Shown here: in pieces, positions 42,365 through 51,886 of the stretch
Position numbering within the stretch: position 1 is the first letter of the stretch
Layout of the letters: the number at the start of each line of letters is the position of its first letter
Assembly: GCA_018817425.1 (NCBI GenBank)
Contig: JAHITX010000001.1
Span: 85,497 to 149,496, forward strand
Direction: 5' to 3'
Source of the DNA: Pseudomonadota bacterium
Lineage (GTDB): Bacteria > Desulfobacterota > Desulfobacteria > Desulfobacterales > RPRI01
DNA: 64,000 nucleotides
The notes under the pieces: generated by a model
Seen by the model: only the letters and a program-made list of their open reading frames with translations
Database searches by the model: none
What the model was told of the DNA's origin: nothing
Program-made: the position numbers and the translations under genes

Positions 42365-45082
42365 TTATTCACCGAACCTTGCTGCCAAAGCATCCAGCGT
42401 CATATTTGTTGCAATTTCATTGTGAGGGATTAAAACATATCGCCATGGCTTACCATTGTAAGTTTGTGCGTGACCCGAAGCATTCGCGCACCATTTAACG
42501 GCAGCTTCTTTCTTGGCAAACACAATGGGGTCATCCATCTGGTTACTTGCCTTGGGCTCAAGCATGAAAATACTATCGGTGGTTTCAGCTACGAAATCCG
42601 GCTGATATTCGTGATATTCAGTACCTTGCCGGTAAAAGATTTGAAACTGAGCTTTAGCGGGCTTAAACCATTTTATCGCGTCCCGTTCAAGTATCATGGC
42701 AAGTTTACGTTCAGCTTCCGAGCCAAATTTCTGAACTGGGTAAAGGCAACGTTTGAATCCTCCGAACATATATCGGGCCATGTTGCTCTTGTCATCAGGG
42801 GATATCCGATAATCGGCTGGAGGTTCTGCAACTGAATAAGAATAGGCGCTCTCCTTCAATTCTGTAAAACCCTTACTGACCTTTACCTCGTATTCAACCC
42901 CATCCTCCCAGTAGTGATCCTGCATCTGTGAGTGGATGAAGCGGGCAATATCGCGCTGATAGCAGCGCATCACCTTGTGCATGTCCTCTTCGGATAAATA
43001 AGATTTAAAATGCCGTACTGTCTGACCGGCGAGATCATAGAGCAGATCGGCATGGTCATCGTATGAAATATCATCAAAATCTACCAGACCGCTAACCACG
43101 TAGTCTTCCAGCCGCGCTTCCTCAATTCCGCCTCGCCCTAACGCTAATACTTCCAACTGACTGGTGCGCAAATGCTGAATCCATAGCTCATCGGAAATCG
43201 CAGGATAATTCAGAGCCTTTAAGTCCAGGGTGAAAAGCTTGAATCCTGTCTTGACCTCCCCTTTAGGCACTACCTGGATGCGTGGGATGTCAATAGTCTG
43301 CTGTGTAACAATCTCAATAGTTTTAGCTACTACAGCGGAAATATCCGGCTTTTCCGTAAAACCCTCCAGCAACATCTGCTCGGCAGACGGCTGCCGCTCT
43401 TCCACCGCCTTGACAATAGCAGCTTGAATTTCCGGCTTCTGCAAATGGGTCACAGAGGGAATCCTTCCTGGCTGATTCTCCAGCTTGCAGATAACCTCCC
43501 AGGCTATTTGCGCCACCTGCTGCTCTTCGGGTTTGGCAAATACCTTGGGTTCATCCTGTCCTGCCAACCGTGTGTTGGCGGTCATCTTATCCGGTTTCAT
43601 TCCCAACTTTTCCAAAAGTATTGGTCGTGAAACCAGAGAGGCTGTCTTTTGGCTAAGATCTTCATCATCCAGAATCACAGCCTGCAAGCGGATAGTGGAA
43701 TCCGGCCTGTTGGCTTCGTTGATAATTTCCTGGAATTTATCGTGGGCCACTATGTTCAGACGATCCACAGCCATTACTCCTGTGCGTTTACCGTATGGAA
43801 GGCGCAAACCGCGGCCGATGGACTGCTCTATGAGAATACGCGCATTAGCCGCTCGCAACGGTACGATAGTGTATAGGTTGGTAACATCCCAGCCTTCCTT
43901 TAGCATATTGACATGGATGACGATTTCGGTGGGTTCATCCGTTTGTTCCACCTTAAGCAATCGTTCTATCATCTCCTCTTCATCTTTCCCGGTACGGCTG
44001 GAATCTACTTGGATCACTTTGTCTTTATATCGACCTTCGAAAAAAGCATCAGATTGAATCAATTGCAACAACTGGGCAGCATGAGTGGTGTCACGGGCTA
44101 TTACCAGCAGAAAAGGCTTAACAATAGGATTTCCGCTCTCCCTGGCGTAAGTCTCCAGTTCCACTTTAACGCTTTCATGGAGGCGCATACCATCTTCCAG
44201 TTTCATACGCTCGATTGCCTCGGCTGACATACCGGCCGGATTGAAATTTTTACGCGTCACTACAGCAGGCTCTTTTACAAAACCATCGGCCATTGCTTTT
44301 CCCAGAGGATAGTCATAGATCACATTTTTAAATTGTAATGGCCCGCGGCTGGTTTCCACAAATGGAGTTGCGGTAAGCTCCAGACCTAAAATGGGTTTGA
44401 GCTCGTTGATAGCCCTAACTCCTGCACTGGCCCGGTAGCGGTGGGATTCGTCCATGAGAAGCACAAGATCCGGCAGTCCGGCCAGGTAGTCAAAATAACT
44501 CTCGCCGATGTATTCGGACAGACGTTTGATGCGAGGCGATTTGCCGCCGCGCACTTCGGAGTTGATCTTTGAGATGTTGAAAATATTGATATGAACGCCT
44601 TCTAACTTGGGGAATATTGAATATTGTGTGCGCCAAGCCTCACGCACGCCGATCCCGCTTTCGTATGTATCCCCGGTGATTACTGTAGGCGGATGGACGG
44701 CGAATTCTGCAATACCCTTGAATACATATTTTGGAGTGTTGGGGGTAAAATCGGCTATCAACTTGTTATAAATGGTCAGGTTGGGCGCCAATACAAAGTA
44801 GTTGCTAATGCCGTGGGCAAGATACAGGTAGCTGATAAAAGCACCCATCAGACGCGTTTTGCCCACACCGGTGGCCAGGGCAAAACACAGGGAAGGAAAT
44901 TCGCGCTCGAAGTCCACTACCGATGGAAACTCGCTTTGGATCGCTGCAAGCTGCATGGCCGTATCAGCTTCCTTGCCGGGCGGAGCGATTTCAGTAATTT
45001 TATCGAGAATTCCCAATGATAGGCGCTGAGGCGGCCGCAGACTCAGACGGCCCGAAATGGCATTAACGTGTCGGTTCATCAT
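42365..45082 (-). CDS. Type III-like restriction subunit Res (DEAD helicase with PD-(D/E)xK nuclease)
   Basis: 905 residues from ATG 45082; an upstream extension to 45163 would lie inside the DUF1016 gene. Helicase motifs: ATGVGKTRLMG (Walker A), LLMDESHRYRA (motif II, DESH), ELTATPF (motif III), and IGRGLRLPYG (motif VI). Near the C-terminus, YQPDFVAETTDSIFMLEPKA carries PD and ExK, spaced as in a PD-(D/E)xK nuclease. Res with a Mod partner cleaves unmodified DNA after ATP-dependent translocation. Base composition is more GC-rich than the flanking core genes. Translation may be coupled to DUF1016. Confidence 0.88.
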   Translation of the reverse strand: MMNRHVNAISGRLSLRPPQRLSLGILDKITEIAPPGKEADTAMQLAAIQSEFPSVVDFEREFPSLCFALATGVGKTRLMGAFISYLYLAHGISNYFVLAPNLTIYNKLIADFTPNTPKYVFKGIAEFAVHPPTVITGDTYESGIGVREAWRTQYSIFPKLEGVHINIFNISKINSEVRGGKSPRIKRLSEYIGESYFDYLAGLPDLVLLMDESHRYRASAGVRAINELKPILGLELTATPFVETSRGPLQFKNVIYDYPLGKAMADGFVKEPAVVTRKNFNPAGMSAEAIERMKLEDGMRLHESVKVELETYARESGNPIVKPFLLVIARDTTHAAQLLQLIQSDAFFEGRYKDKVIQVDSSRTGKDEEEMIERLLKVEQTDEPTEIVIHVNMLKEGWDVTNLYTIVPLRAANARILIEQSIGRGLRLPYGKRTGVMAVDRLNIVAHDKFQEIINEANRPDSTIRLQAVILDDEDLSQKTASLVSRPILLEKLGMKPDKMTANTRLAGQDEPKVFAKPEEQQVAQIAWEVICKLENQPGRIPSVTHLQKPEIQAAIVKAVEERQPSAEQMLLEGFTEKPDISAVVAKTIEIVTQQTIDIPRIQVVPKGEVKTGFKLFTLDLKALNYPAISDELWIQHLRTSQLEVLALGRGGIEEARLEDYVVSGLVDFDDISYDDHADLLYDLAGQTVRHFKSYLSEEDMHKVMRCYQRDIARFIHSQMQDHYWEDGVEYEVKVSKGFTELKESAYSYSVAEPPADYRISPDDKSNMARYMFGGFKRCLYPVQKFGSEAERKLAMILERDAIKWFKPAKAQFQIFYRQGTEYHEYQPDFVAETTDSIFMLEPKASNQMDDPIVFAKKEAAVKWCANASGHAQTYNGKPWRYVLIPHNEIATNMTLDALAARFGE

Positions 45083-46145
45083 TCTCTTTTCCTGCTTGGA
45101 GTTCAAGTTGATTTTGAAATTCTCTTTTGGCCTGTTCGATAGCTTTATGAAGTTTCTGCTCAAGCAACTTGCGGGGCGGTAGTTCAGTCATATACTCGGC
45201 CACGCGTATGCCACTGTTTTCCAAAGCCAGAAGTTCCACGGTTTCCCGCTTTTTACCGGCGCAGAGGATGAGACCGATTGGCGACTGCTCATCTTCCTGG
45301 CGCTCGTATTTATCCAGCCAGCGCAAATAGAGCTCCATCTGGCCCTTGTAAGCAGGTTTGAAATCACCCAGTTTCAACTCAATCACCAACAAGCGTTTGA
45401 GTTTACGGTTAAAAAACAGAAGATCGATATAATAATCGTCATTGTCGATCTGGATTCGCTTTTGCCGGGCGATGAATGAAAAACCGGCCCCCAGTTCCAG
45501 AAGGAATTGCTCCAGCTTGCGCAAAATGGCGTCTTCCAGGTCCTTTTCAAGGTATCGATCCCGAAGACCCAGAAAATCGAGAAAATATGGATCTTTGAAA
45601 ACAAGATCCGGCGTAAGTTGATCCTCATTGCGCAGCGCTTCGATCTCATGACGGATAACTGCTTCTGGTTTTCTCGAAATAGCGGTGCGTTCATACAACA
45701 TGGAATCGATCTTCTGGCGAAGGGTACGAACACTCCAAGACTCAACCCGGCACATTTCCGCATAGAAATCACGCTGCAATGGTTTTTCAAGGGGCAAAAG
45801 CTCGCGAAAATGCGACCAACTCAATTGTTGCGACAGTGTGGCAACAATCTTTTCATCTTGAAATGATTCATAAAATTTAACCATCCGAGTCAATGCTGAA
45901 TAACTAAAACCGCTGCCGTAATTTTGTGATAATTCTTGCGACAGTGTGGCAAGAATCTGTTTTCCATAATCAGCCCGGTCTCCTTTGAGGATTTCCTGAT
46001 GTATGCGTTTGCCGATCTCCCAATAAAGTTTAGTCAAGCCGGTATTAACAGCCGAAGCCACCAATGCACGCGCTTTGTCGATCATCAGGCATATATCCTG
46101 AACCAATGCATTGTCAGGGGGTAATATGTCTTTTTTGCTTGTCAT
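45063..46145 (-). CDS. DUF1016/YhcG family PD-(D/E)xK nuclease
   Basis: 360 residues. N-terminal DUF1016_N helical domain (ALVASAVNTGLTKLYWEIGK, about 28-175) and a C-terminal YhcG nuclease domain with YYIDLLFFNRKLKRLLVIE and LKLGDFKPAYKGQMELYLRW (D...ExK). A near-duplicate stretch, KQILATLSQELSQ and EKIVATLSQQLSW, occurs in the N-terminal half. The gene is embedded between mod (4-base overlap) and res (20-base overlap), so it is an integral part of the operon. DUF1016 proteins are known from defence islands; the target is unknown. Confidence 0.88.
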   Translation of the reverse strand: MTSKKDILPPDNALVQDICLMIDKARALVASAVNTGLTKLYWEIGKRIHQEILKGDRADYGKQILATLSQELSQNYGSGFSYSALTRMVKFYESFQDEKIVATLSQQLSWSHFRELLPLEKPLQRDFYAEMCRVESWSVRTLRQKIDSMLYERTAISRKPEAVIRHEIEALRNEDQLTPDLVFKDPYFLDFLGLRDRYLEKDLEDAILRKLEQFLLELGAGFSFIARQKRIQIDNDDYYIDLLFFNRKLKRLLVIELKLGDFKPAYKGQMELYLRWLDKYERQEDEQSPIGLILCAGKKRETVELLALENSGIRVAEYMTELPPRKLLEQKLHKAIEQAKREFQNQLELQAGKENDEPTR

Positions 46146-47755
46146 TTCTCATCCTCATCGAATAGCTCAATCTGTCCCTTGGGAGGAGGTGCTTTAGGCA
46201 GGTTTTCCACCCGCAGGCTGTAATCATCATGACCCCATTCACAGCGGGTGAGAACAGCTTTTGGGATCTTTTTCACGGTCAGGTTGGGGTATTGATCGGC
46301 TCTGGCACGAAAAGCGGTACAGAGTACCAACAGTGTGCGTTCAGGCCCCACCTCGTCGGAGAGCTGCTGGAGCTGGTCGTGGTTCAGATTGGCCGTGGTC
46401 ATGTAGATGAAATCCTGCTCCGTGGAATAGCCATGCTGCCAGTAGATCGAATCGCTGGGCGCATAGGTAAACCCCTCCAGCTTGCACAGGGCTTCTGCCA
46501 GCATTGCGGCATTATAAGTTTTGTTGATGACCCAGTTATCCCACTTGTCTTTTTCCAAAAGCGATGGTGCCAGGCGATAGTAGCGGAAGCCGCCCCCGCC
46601 TTTCCAGTTCACCGTCTTGGTGATGCCGCCGGAATCCTCGCCGTCGATCACTTTTTTCAAACGTGGAATAATATGTGTGTGGCAATGCTCGCCCAGTTCC
46701 ACCATAATCCAGCGTCGGCCCATTTTGTGAGCCACCGCACCAGTGGTGCCGGAACCGGCGAAGGAGTCGAGAACTAAATCATATTTTTTTGTTGCCCATC
46801 TAATAATTCTCTCTATCAATTCTTCATGTTTCTCGTGAGAAAAGTCTGTTAATTTTCCCGAAGTACGGATGTCCATCCAAACATCGGATAAAATTTTATA
46901 ATTTCTAGGAGGGACATAATATTGAACGGTATTCTCTGGACCAAGCCTAACAAAATCCAACTTAACTCCTGTCTCTTGAAGTGTTAATCCATAGTAGTCA
47001 TCTAGTGTGCATTCGCCAGATAAACTATTTTCATATTCCTCATAATTACTTTTTGCTTTATACGCTCTTTCTTTACTCCATCTCCATTGGCCCTTATCTG
47101 GGTGGATTTCGAATATCTTATATCGCATTGTTGGTCTATCAGTACCACGCCAAAATGTATCCCACTTTCCAGGTTCTGTGTCATCCTGTAGTGCTTGTAG
47201 TTTTTTTAAACGAGTTTCTGATGTTTTGGCATAAAGATAGATAGTATCATGTCCTGAGGAAAGTGAATCAATAGTCTCAAATTGCGATTGAACATTCTTC
47301 GTTCCTCTACGAACAATAATTTCATTTTTGAAGCATTGTTCCCCAAATATTTCGTCGAGTAATACTTTAAGTCGTGCTCCTTCTCGATAATCAATTTGCA
47401 CAAAAAGCAGGCCGTCCATAGTAAGTAATTTTTTTACAATTGATAGCCTTTCTCTCATCATGGTAAGCCATATTGAATGTTCTAACCCATCGTCATAATG
47501 TTCAAAAGCTGCACCAGTATTAAATGGTGGATCGATATATATACACTTAACTTTTTCCGTAAACTCCTGTTCCAGAGCCTTCAATGCCAGCAAGTTATCC
47601 CCGAAAATCAGCCGGTTGTCGAAGATATCTTTATCCTTTACCCTGTGCCTGGCATGATAAGACTTTTCCGGGTCTTCCAGTAGAATGCGTGGTTCCAGCT
47701 TAGGCCGGTTTTCTTTTCCGATCCAGGTGAGTTCAAGTTTTTGTTTCTTGTTCAT
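46142..47755 (-). CDS. Type III-like DNA methyltransferase Mod (beta class, adenine-N6)
   Basis: 537 residues. Motif IV is YIDPPFNTG (Asp75-Pro-Pro-Phe), and motif I comes later as LDSFAGSGTTGAVAHKMGRR (332-339), the permuted beta-class order. The intervening ~170 residues form the target recognition domain. DPPF suggests adenine-N6 methylation. It should protect host DNA from Res. The central part of the gene (about 46790-47480) is clearly more AT-rich than the two ends, which suggests exchange of the recognition domain. Confidence 0.9.
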   Translation of the reverse strand: MNKKQKLELTWIGKENRPKLEPRILLEDPEKSYHARHRVKDKDIFDNRLIFGDNLLALKALEQEFTEKVKCIYIDPPFNTGAAFEHYDDGLEHSIWLTMMRERLSIVKKLLTMDGLLFVQIDYREGARLKVLLDEIFGEQCFKNEIIVRRGTKNVQSQFETIDSLSSGHDTIYLYAKTSETRLKKLQALQDDTEPGKWDTFWRGTDRPTMRYKIFEIHPDKGQWRWSKERAYKAKSNYEEYENSLSGECTLDDYYGLTLQETGVKLDFVRLGPENTVQYYVPPRNYKILSDVWMDIRTSGKLTDFSHEKHEELIERIIRWATKKYDLVLDSFAGSGTTGAVAHKMGRRWIMVELGEHCHTHIIPRLKKVIDGEDSGGITKTVNWKGGGGFRYYRLAPSLLEKDKWDNWVINKTYNAAMLAEALCKLEGFTYAPSDSIYWQHGYSTEQDFIYMTTANLNHDQLQQLSDEVGPERTLLVLCTAFRARADQYPNLTVKKIPKAVLTRCEWGHDDYSLRVENLPKAPPPKGQIELFDEDEK

Positions 47756-47920
47756 ATAAGTCTCTCGTGCGAAGTTATGAGGCAGCGAAAATTTTCTGCA
47801 ACCAACTGTTGGGTTCTATGTCTGTTCAGTCCATTCAATGCATTTTTTGTGGCGCTGTAACAATATTGTGAATGCGTTGGTTATATGCCGTTTGCCGAAT
47901 TGATTTATTGGCTTAGTATT

Positions 47921-50059
47921 TTAAAACCTATCTTTAATTTTACCATCGCGGGTATCTAAAAAAGTCTTAATTGCCAATTTTTCTTTATCCTCTAAATTGT
48001 TGTATTGTGGCTTGGATTGAAGCTTTCTAAGCCGCGTATCAACTTCATCTAAATCAACAAATGTTTCTACACTTTCGAGGTTAATCCGCCAGCTAACTCT
48101 TTCGACATAATCTGACATTCCATGGCTCCGAATATCGGAAAGAAAATGTTTGATAAATCCTATAAGCCCCTTATCGTCTTTGATTAGCGATTGAACAAAA
48201 TTACTTGCGTGATCTGGATCGTTCCAGCGGCGCCACATAAATAGTATAGAGAGAAGGTGGTTGTGAACTGCCAATTTCCCATTCTCAGCCCACTCTTCAA
48301 TCTTCTTTAGTGCCAACTTGACTAATTCATCAAGTTGATCAGAATCTACTGTTGTGTTTTCATCTGGTTCTGGTTTTTCTTTAAAACCATACTTCCCGTG
48401 CTGCTGACACTGAACCCCGATTTCATTTACAATTGTATAAAGACTCTTATTCGCGTTATTTATTGCATCTGCGAATATTTTGTATCGTTGTTCATGTTCC
48501 TTGTAACGATGACTCAATTGATAAAACAGTCTCAGAATGCGCATAGGGGTATTTGTAGCGAAAAATCCACGCATTCCATCTGGAAATATATCCCCAACAT
48601 CCATTAGTGCATTTATTATTGGAACTATATTTTCCTCAGGTATATCTTCACTTGTGTAGTCTTCCATTCTCTCCAAAAACCGTATTATTTTATTGTCTTG
48701 GTAGAGTTTTAACAACTCACTTGAAAAGGTTGCGGTATCATTTCCAGTTGATAAAATTCTTTCAATTTCCCTTAGGGATATTTCATCTTTTGGAATAAAT
48801 AATTTAAAATATGTGTCAAAAAGGTCAGGGCTGCAAATCCGGCCTTGCTTTCTCCATGACTCAAGAAAGCTACGGCTGTAACCAATATTTTCCATTTTTG
48901 GGAAAAGTCGTTGCAGAAAATCTGTTAAAATATCGTGCTGTACCTGATCAACCTGTTCAAGAATCACCCCAATTCGAGTTTCTTCATCCTTTCGTGCTTC
49001 TTCTGACCTCCGGTAGGAATCTGTTATTCCAGAAAACAAATCTTTATTATCTTTGATACTTTTGTATAGATTAGGAATAAAAACCTGTACGGCTGTTATT
49101 GCTATAAAATCAATTGGATTTACTTCATCTTTAACCAAACTGAAACCGAAGCCTAATGTGTTTAGATATCGATTAACATCCCTTATATTATGAAATAAAT
49201 GCCTCAAACCACTATGATAGATGTTGCCCCAATAGGTTTGATCCCACCGTCCCTCAGGGATGTCTTTAATAAGTTCGTCCAGTTTTTTGAAAAGAAAATG
49301 CTCTACTTCTTGTTTGGATATTTGTGGAATTTCAAACGGAACTTGAATAACCTTTTCTAGGTAATCATTTCCAGAGCCTTCTTGGACTTTTTTTAAGGCA
49401 TTTATAACCACATCCTTATCAAAGGAAAGCAGATAAATTGTTTTAGGAAAATCAGCCAGCGATTTCACAAGCTGGAATATTTGTCTAATTTCAGTGCTAT
49501 TCAGCCTATCAATGTCGTCTATTACTATTATAATTTTTGTATCAATATTCCTCAGTAGAATATTAAGCTCACTTTTTACTGCGCTAAGATTTTTCAAACT
49601 TTCTTCACCGGCTTTTTCTGTGGCTTTTCCAACGCCTTTCAAGGCTTTTGCTATCTTACCGATAAAAGAAACAGTTGGCACATAATCAAATGGCTCAAAA
49701 AAACGAGCATACCTTTGAATGGTGCGTCCTATTTTTACGTGTCTCACCGCTGAATCATCTCTGCATAGAACCAGCGACAGTTCGTTAAAGAATTGTTGAA
49801 TAAGTTGATTTTGATCGGAAAAATTCCAGGGATTAAATTTTATTATAAAAGGTTCTCTTTGTGACGAAAGGGATTTAATTTCCTCCAAAGTCAAATTAAT
49901 AAGTGATGTTTTTCCTGAACCCCATTCGCCAAACAAGCCAACAGAGATGGTATCATCTAATTCGTAACTCATAATTGCCGTAGCGAGTGCTTTCGCGAAT
50001 GAATGACGGCTGAGCAAATCTTCCTTATGGGTATTTATTGGTTGGTCTGCTCTAAACAT
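47921..50059 (-). CDS. KAP-family P-loop NTPase
   Basis: 712 residues. Walker A GLFGEWGSGKTSLINLTLEE (about 41-60), a Walker B with two Asp at IIIVIDDIDRLNSTEIRQIF, and the sensor-like TIYLLSFDKDVVINALKKV, all KAP hallmarks. The remaining ~450 residues are helical and not recognised. KAP NTPases occur in defence islands and plasmids, often linked to other effectors, but the mechanism is unknown. AT-rich, unlike the neighbouring Res and Mod ends. It lies between the toxin-antitoxin pair and mod, on the same strand. Confidence 0.88.
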   Translation of the reverse strand: MFRADQPINTHKEDLLSRHSFAKALATAIMSYELDDTISVGLFGEWGSGKTSLINLTLEEIKSLSSQREPFIIKFNPWNFSDQNQLIQQFFNELSLVLCRDDSAVRHVKIGRTIQRYARFFEPFDYVPTVSFIGKIAKALKGVGKATEKAGEESLKNLSAVKSELNILLRNIDTKIIIVIDDIDRLNSTEIRQIFQLVKSLADFPKTIYLLSFDKDVVINALKKVQEGSGNDYLEKVIQVPFEIPQISKQEVEHFLFKKLDELIKDIPEGRWDQTYWGNIYHSGLRHLFHNIRDVNRYLNTLGFGFSLVKDEVNPIDFIAITAVQVFIPNLYKSIKDNKDLFSGITDSYRRSEEARKDEETRIGVILEQVDQVQHDILTDFLQRLFPKMENIGYSRSFLESWRKQGRICSPDLFDTYFKLFIPKDEISLREIERILSTGNDTATFSSELLKLYQDNKIIRFLERMEDYTSEDIPEENIVPIINALMDVGDIFPDGMRGFFATNTPMRILRLFYQLSHRYKEHEQRYKIFADAINNANKSLYTIVNEIGVQCQQHGKYGFKEKPEPDENTTVDSDQLDELVKLALKKIEEWAENGKLAVHNHLLSILFMWRRWNDPDHASNFVQSLIKDDKGLIGFIKHFLSDIRSHGMSDYVERVSWRINLESVETFVDLDEVDTRLRKLQSKPQYNNLEDKEKLAIKTFLDTRDGKIKDRF

Positions 50060-50152
50060 ATTTGATTAACCTGTTGTAATTTTTATTTTAGGAATATAAT
50101 GCGCGGTTAAGTCGTCCTTATCGGCTGAAACTGCTTCTAAGTTTGCTTGCTG

Positions 50153-50452
50153 TCAAACTCGGTCTTGCCAAACTCGCGGGTTCCGCTTCGCGTGGGCCAC
50201 CCCAATAACGGAGATGCTTCGCTCCCCTTCGACAAAAAACACTCCATAGGGAAACCGTCGCGTCAGAGCGCGCCGAATGACAGCTTTGTGGACAACCGGA
50301 AAAAGCTGAGGATTCCTTTCGATTGACGCCATCACAGCATCCACACACAAGAGAAACTGCGCACCCAAACCATGAACTTGTTGTTCATACCACTGGTATG
50401 CCTCGGCCAGATCGACTTCTGCTTCTGGTCTGACTATCAGGGGCTTTTTCAT
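50153..50452 (-). CDS. RelE/ParE-family toxin
   Basis: 99 residues of RelE/ParE fold: IVRPEAEVDLAEAYQWYEQQ, GLGAQFLLCVDAVMASIERN, and a C-terminal RRFPYGVFFVEGERSISVIG and VAHAKRNPRVWQ segment. Members block translation or gyrase. It is coupled to the antitoxin gene by a 4-base overlap. The overlapping minus-strand frame at 50118-50348 is not a gene. Confidence 0.88.
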   Translation of the reverse strand: MKKPLIVRPEAEVDLAEAYQWYEQQVHGLGAQFLLCVDAVMASIERNPQLFPVVHKAVIRRALTRRFPYGVFFVEGERSISVIGVAHAKRNPRVWQDRV

Positions 50453-50673
50453 GATCTGGACCAGTTGCGGATTCGTTCTCTAACTTCGATCCAAGGAGCC
50501 CCAGCGTCTGGATTTAGATGATATGCTTCCAGTCTGCGATCAAGTTCCAGTTTTTGATCTTCGCTGAGCAAAACGGTCTCCGGGACGGCTGCGATGCTGT
50601 CCCATATGTCTTCAACCATTTGAATCCGCTCGGCAACGCTCAGTTCAAGAATATCTGCTGTTTTTATGCTCAT
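50449..50673 (-). CDS. Addiction-module antitoxin (PF09720-type)
   Basis: 74 residues from ATG 50673, chosen because GGGAGAAGAAGG lies just upstream; an earlier ATG at 50694 has none. Pattern: ELSVAERIQMVEDIWDSIAA, then SEDQKLELDRRLEAYHLNPD, and WIEVRERIR, typical of the unstable antitoxins paired with RelE/ParE toxins. It precedes its toxin, with a 4-base overlap, and would neutralise it and repress the pair. Confidence 0.88.
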   Translation of the reverse strand: MSIKTADILELSVAERIQMVEDIWDSIAAVPETVLLSEDQKLELDRRLEAYHLNPDAGAPWIEVRERIRNWSRS

Positions 50674-50787
50674 ACCTTCTTCTCCCATCATCATATTTGA
50701 TTCATGTTTATAATAATTGTATTATCTACACTGTCAACGGACTGCTGTGGGGCGCGCGGCAGTTTGCGCGTCCCTACCAGCAGATTG

Positions 50788-51558
50788 CTATCCTTTTGAG
50801 TCTGAATGTAGTTTATGCATCTCTCGATAGGTTAATTCGCCGAACAATCCATCAATGTGGCGCATGCAATTGGTCCTTTGAAAATTTTCAAGCGCTATCG
50901 CTAAGTCTGCTGTAAAATAGGGATTTACGACAGTCGGGAACCCAAATCTCGCAAGCTCATTTCTCAGTTGCTGCACAGTTAGTCCCCATTTTTCTAAGTA
51001 GTGAAGCGTGTTGACCTTTTGGAGTTCTAAGCGGTCCGGATCACGTAACGATGACAAATGATTATAAAATTTATCCCAATATTCGTTTCTTGCTGATGCC
51101 AAAGTGCTTGATAATAATTGCTTGGAGACGATAGGAGCGTATGCGTAAAAGTTTTTTGATGAATCCTCTGAAATATAGGCTTTTATAGAATCGAGAAGCA
51201 CAGAAAGCCCCTTATAATAGTCGTCAGTGAAATCCACATAACGTTTTGTTCTTAAGAGAAGTGGCACTGAGCATTGCTCTATTACAATCGGAAGAACTCG
51301 AACCCGATCTTCTTCAACTTCCATCCAGTACTTTGCTTTCCACTCACGATCTACCCACCCCGATGCAATAGCATTGGGTGATAGGACAACAAGAACGAAT
51401 TGGCACGAAGTAAGCGCTTCTTCTATAGCAGTTGCTATACATTCACCAACTCTAATTCGCCATTCGTCCAACCAAACTGGAAACCCTGCATTTTCAAGAT
51501 CTTTCGCAAGCTTTCGGACTATGGGTTTATCAGCTGATGTATGGGATAAAAATAGCAT
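50788..51558 (-). CDS. TIR domain-containing protein with an unknown C-terminal domain
   Basis: 256 residues. The TIR domain fills the first ~130: MLFLSHTSADKPIVRKLAKD, GFPVWLDEWRIRVGE, LVVLSPNAIASGWVDREWKA with the Glu used by TIR NAD hydrolases in this position, and VLPIVIEQCSVPLLLR. The rest is a helical domain with a possible winged-helix-like stretch (LGL..LRNELARFGFPTV type, here WGLTVQQLRNELARFGFPTV). Bacterial TIR proteins deplete NAD during phage infection. No sensor partner such as an Argonaute or Thoeris ThsA is next to it, so the C-terminus may sense the trigger itself. Both flanks are defence-type genes. Confidence 0.82.
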   Translation of the reverse strand: MLFLSHTSADKPIVRKLAKDLENAGFPVWLDEWRIRVGECIATAIEEALTSCQFVLVVLSPNAIASGWVDREWKAKYWMEVEEDRVRVLPIVIEQCSVPLLLRTKRYVDFTDDYYKGLSVLLDSIKAYISEDSSKNFYAYAPIVSKQLLSSTLASARNEYWDKFYNHLSSLRDPDRLELQKVNTLHYLEKWGLTVQQLRNELARFGFPTVVNPYFTADLAIALENFQRTNCMRHIDGLFGELTYREMHKLHSDSKG

Positions 51559-51886
51559 GATACTCCTAATGTGTTAACAATATATTGAATAGTTTTCTTT
51601 CAATACCGAAAAATTCCAAAACTGAAGATATCCAAATTAAAGTTATAATGACAAATATAATTGGTGTAATTATATGTTCAAACTTGTTCAATATCCATTT
51701 TTACTTCTTAGAAGGTTAACTGTTCAATAACGGTGGCTTCTTTTTAGATTGGCTTCGGACTTTTTTTATCATGATTTACGTTAGAAATCTACTCGTTTCA
51801 TTAAAATGATAGTGCTATATTTTTTCTGCGTCGTTTAATCAAGTCATCAAGGTTTGCCACGACTCCTTTATCCCTCCAATACATAC
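51559..51886. other. Intergenic region between the TIR and SNF2 genes, no gene seen
   Basis: 328 bases of AT-rich DNA between two codirectional defence genes. It may hold the promoter of the TIR gene, but no clear signal was found. Confidence 0.45.

Noticed and set aside
50118..50348. A 76-codon minus-strand frame over the toxin gene
   Set aside because: Overlaps the RelE/ParE toxin, which has clear family motifs and a coupled antitoxin.
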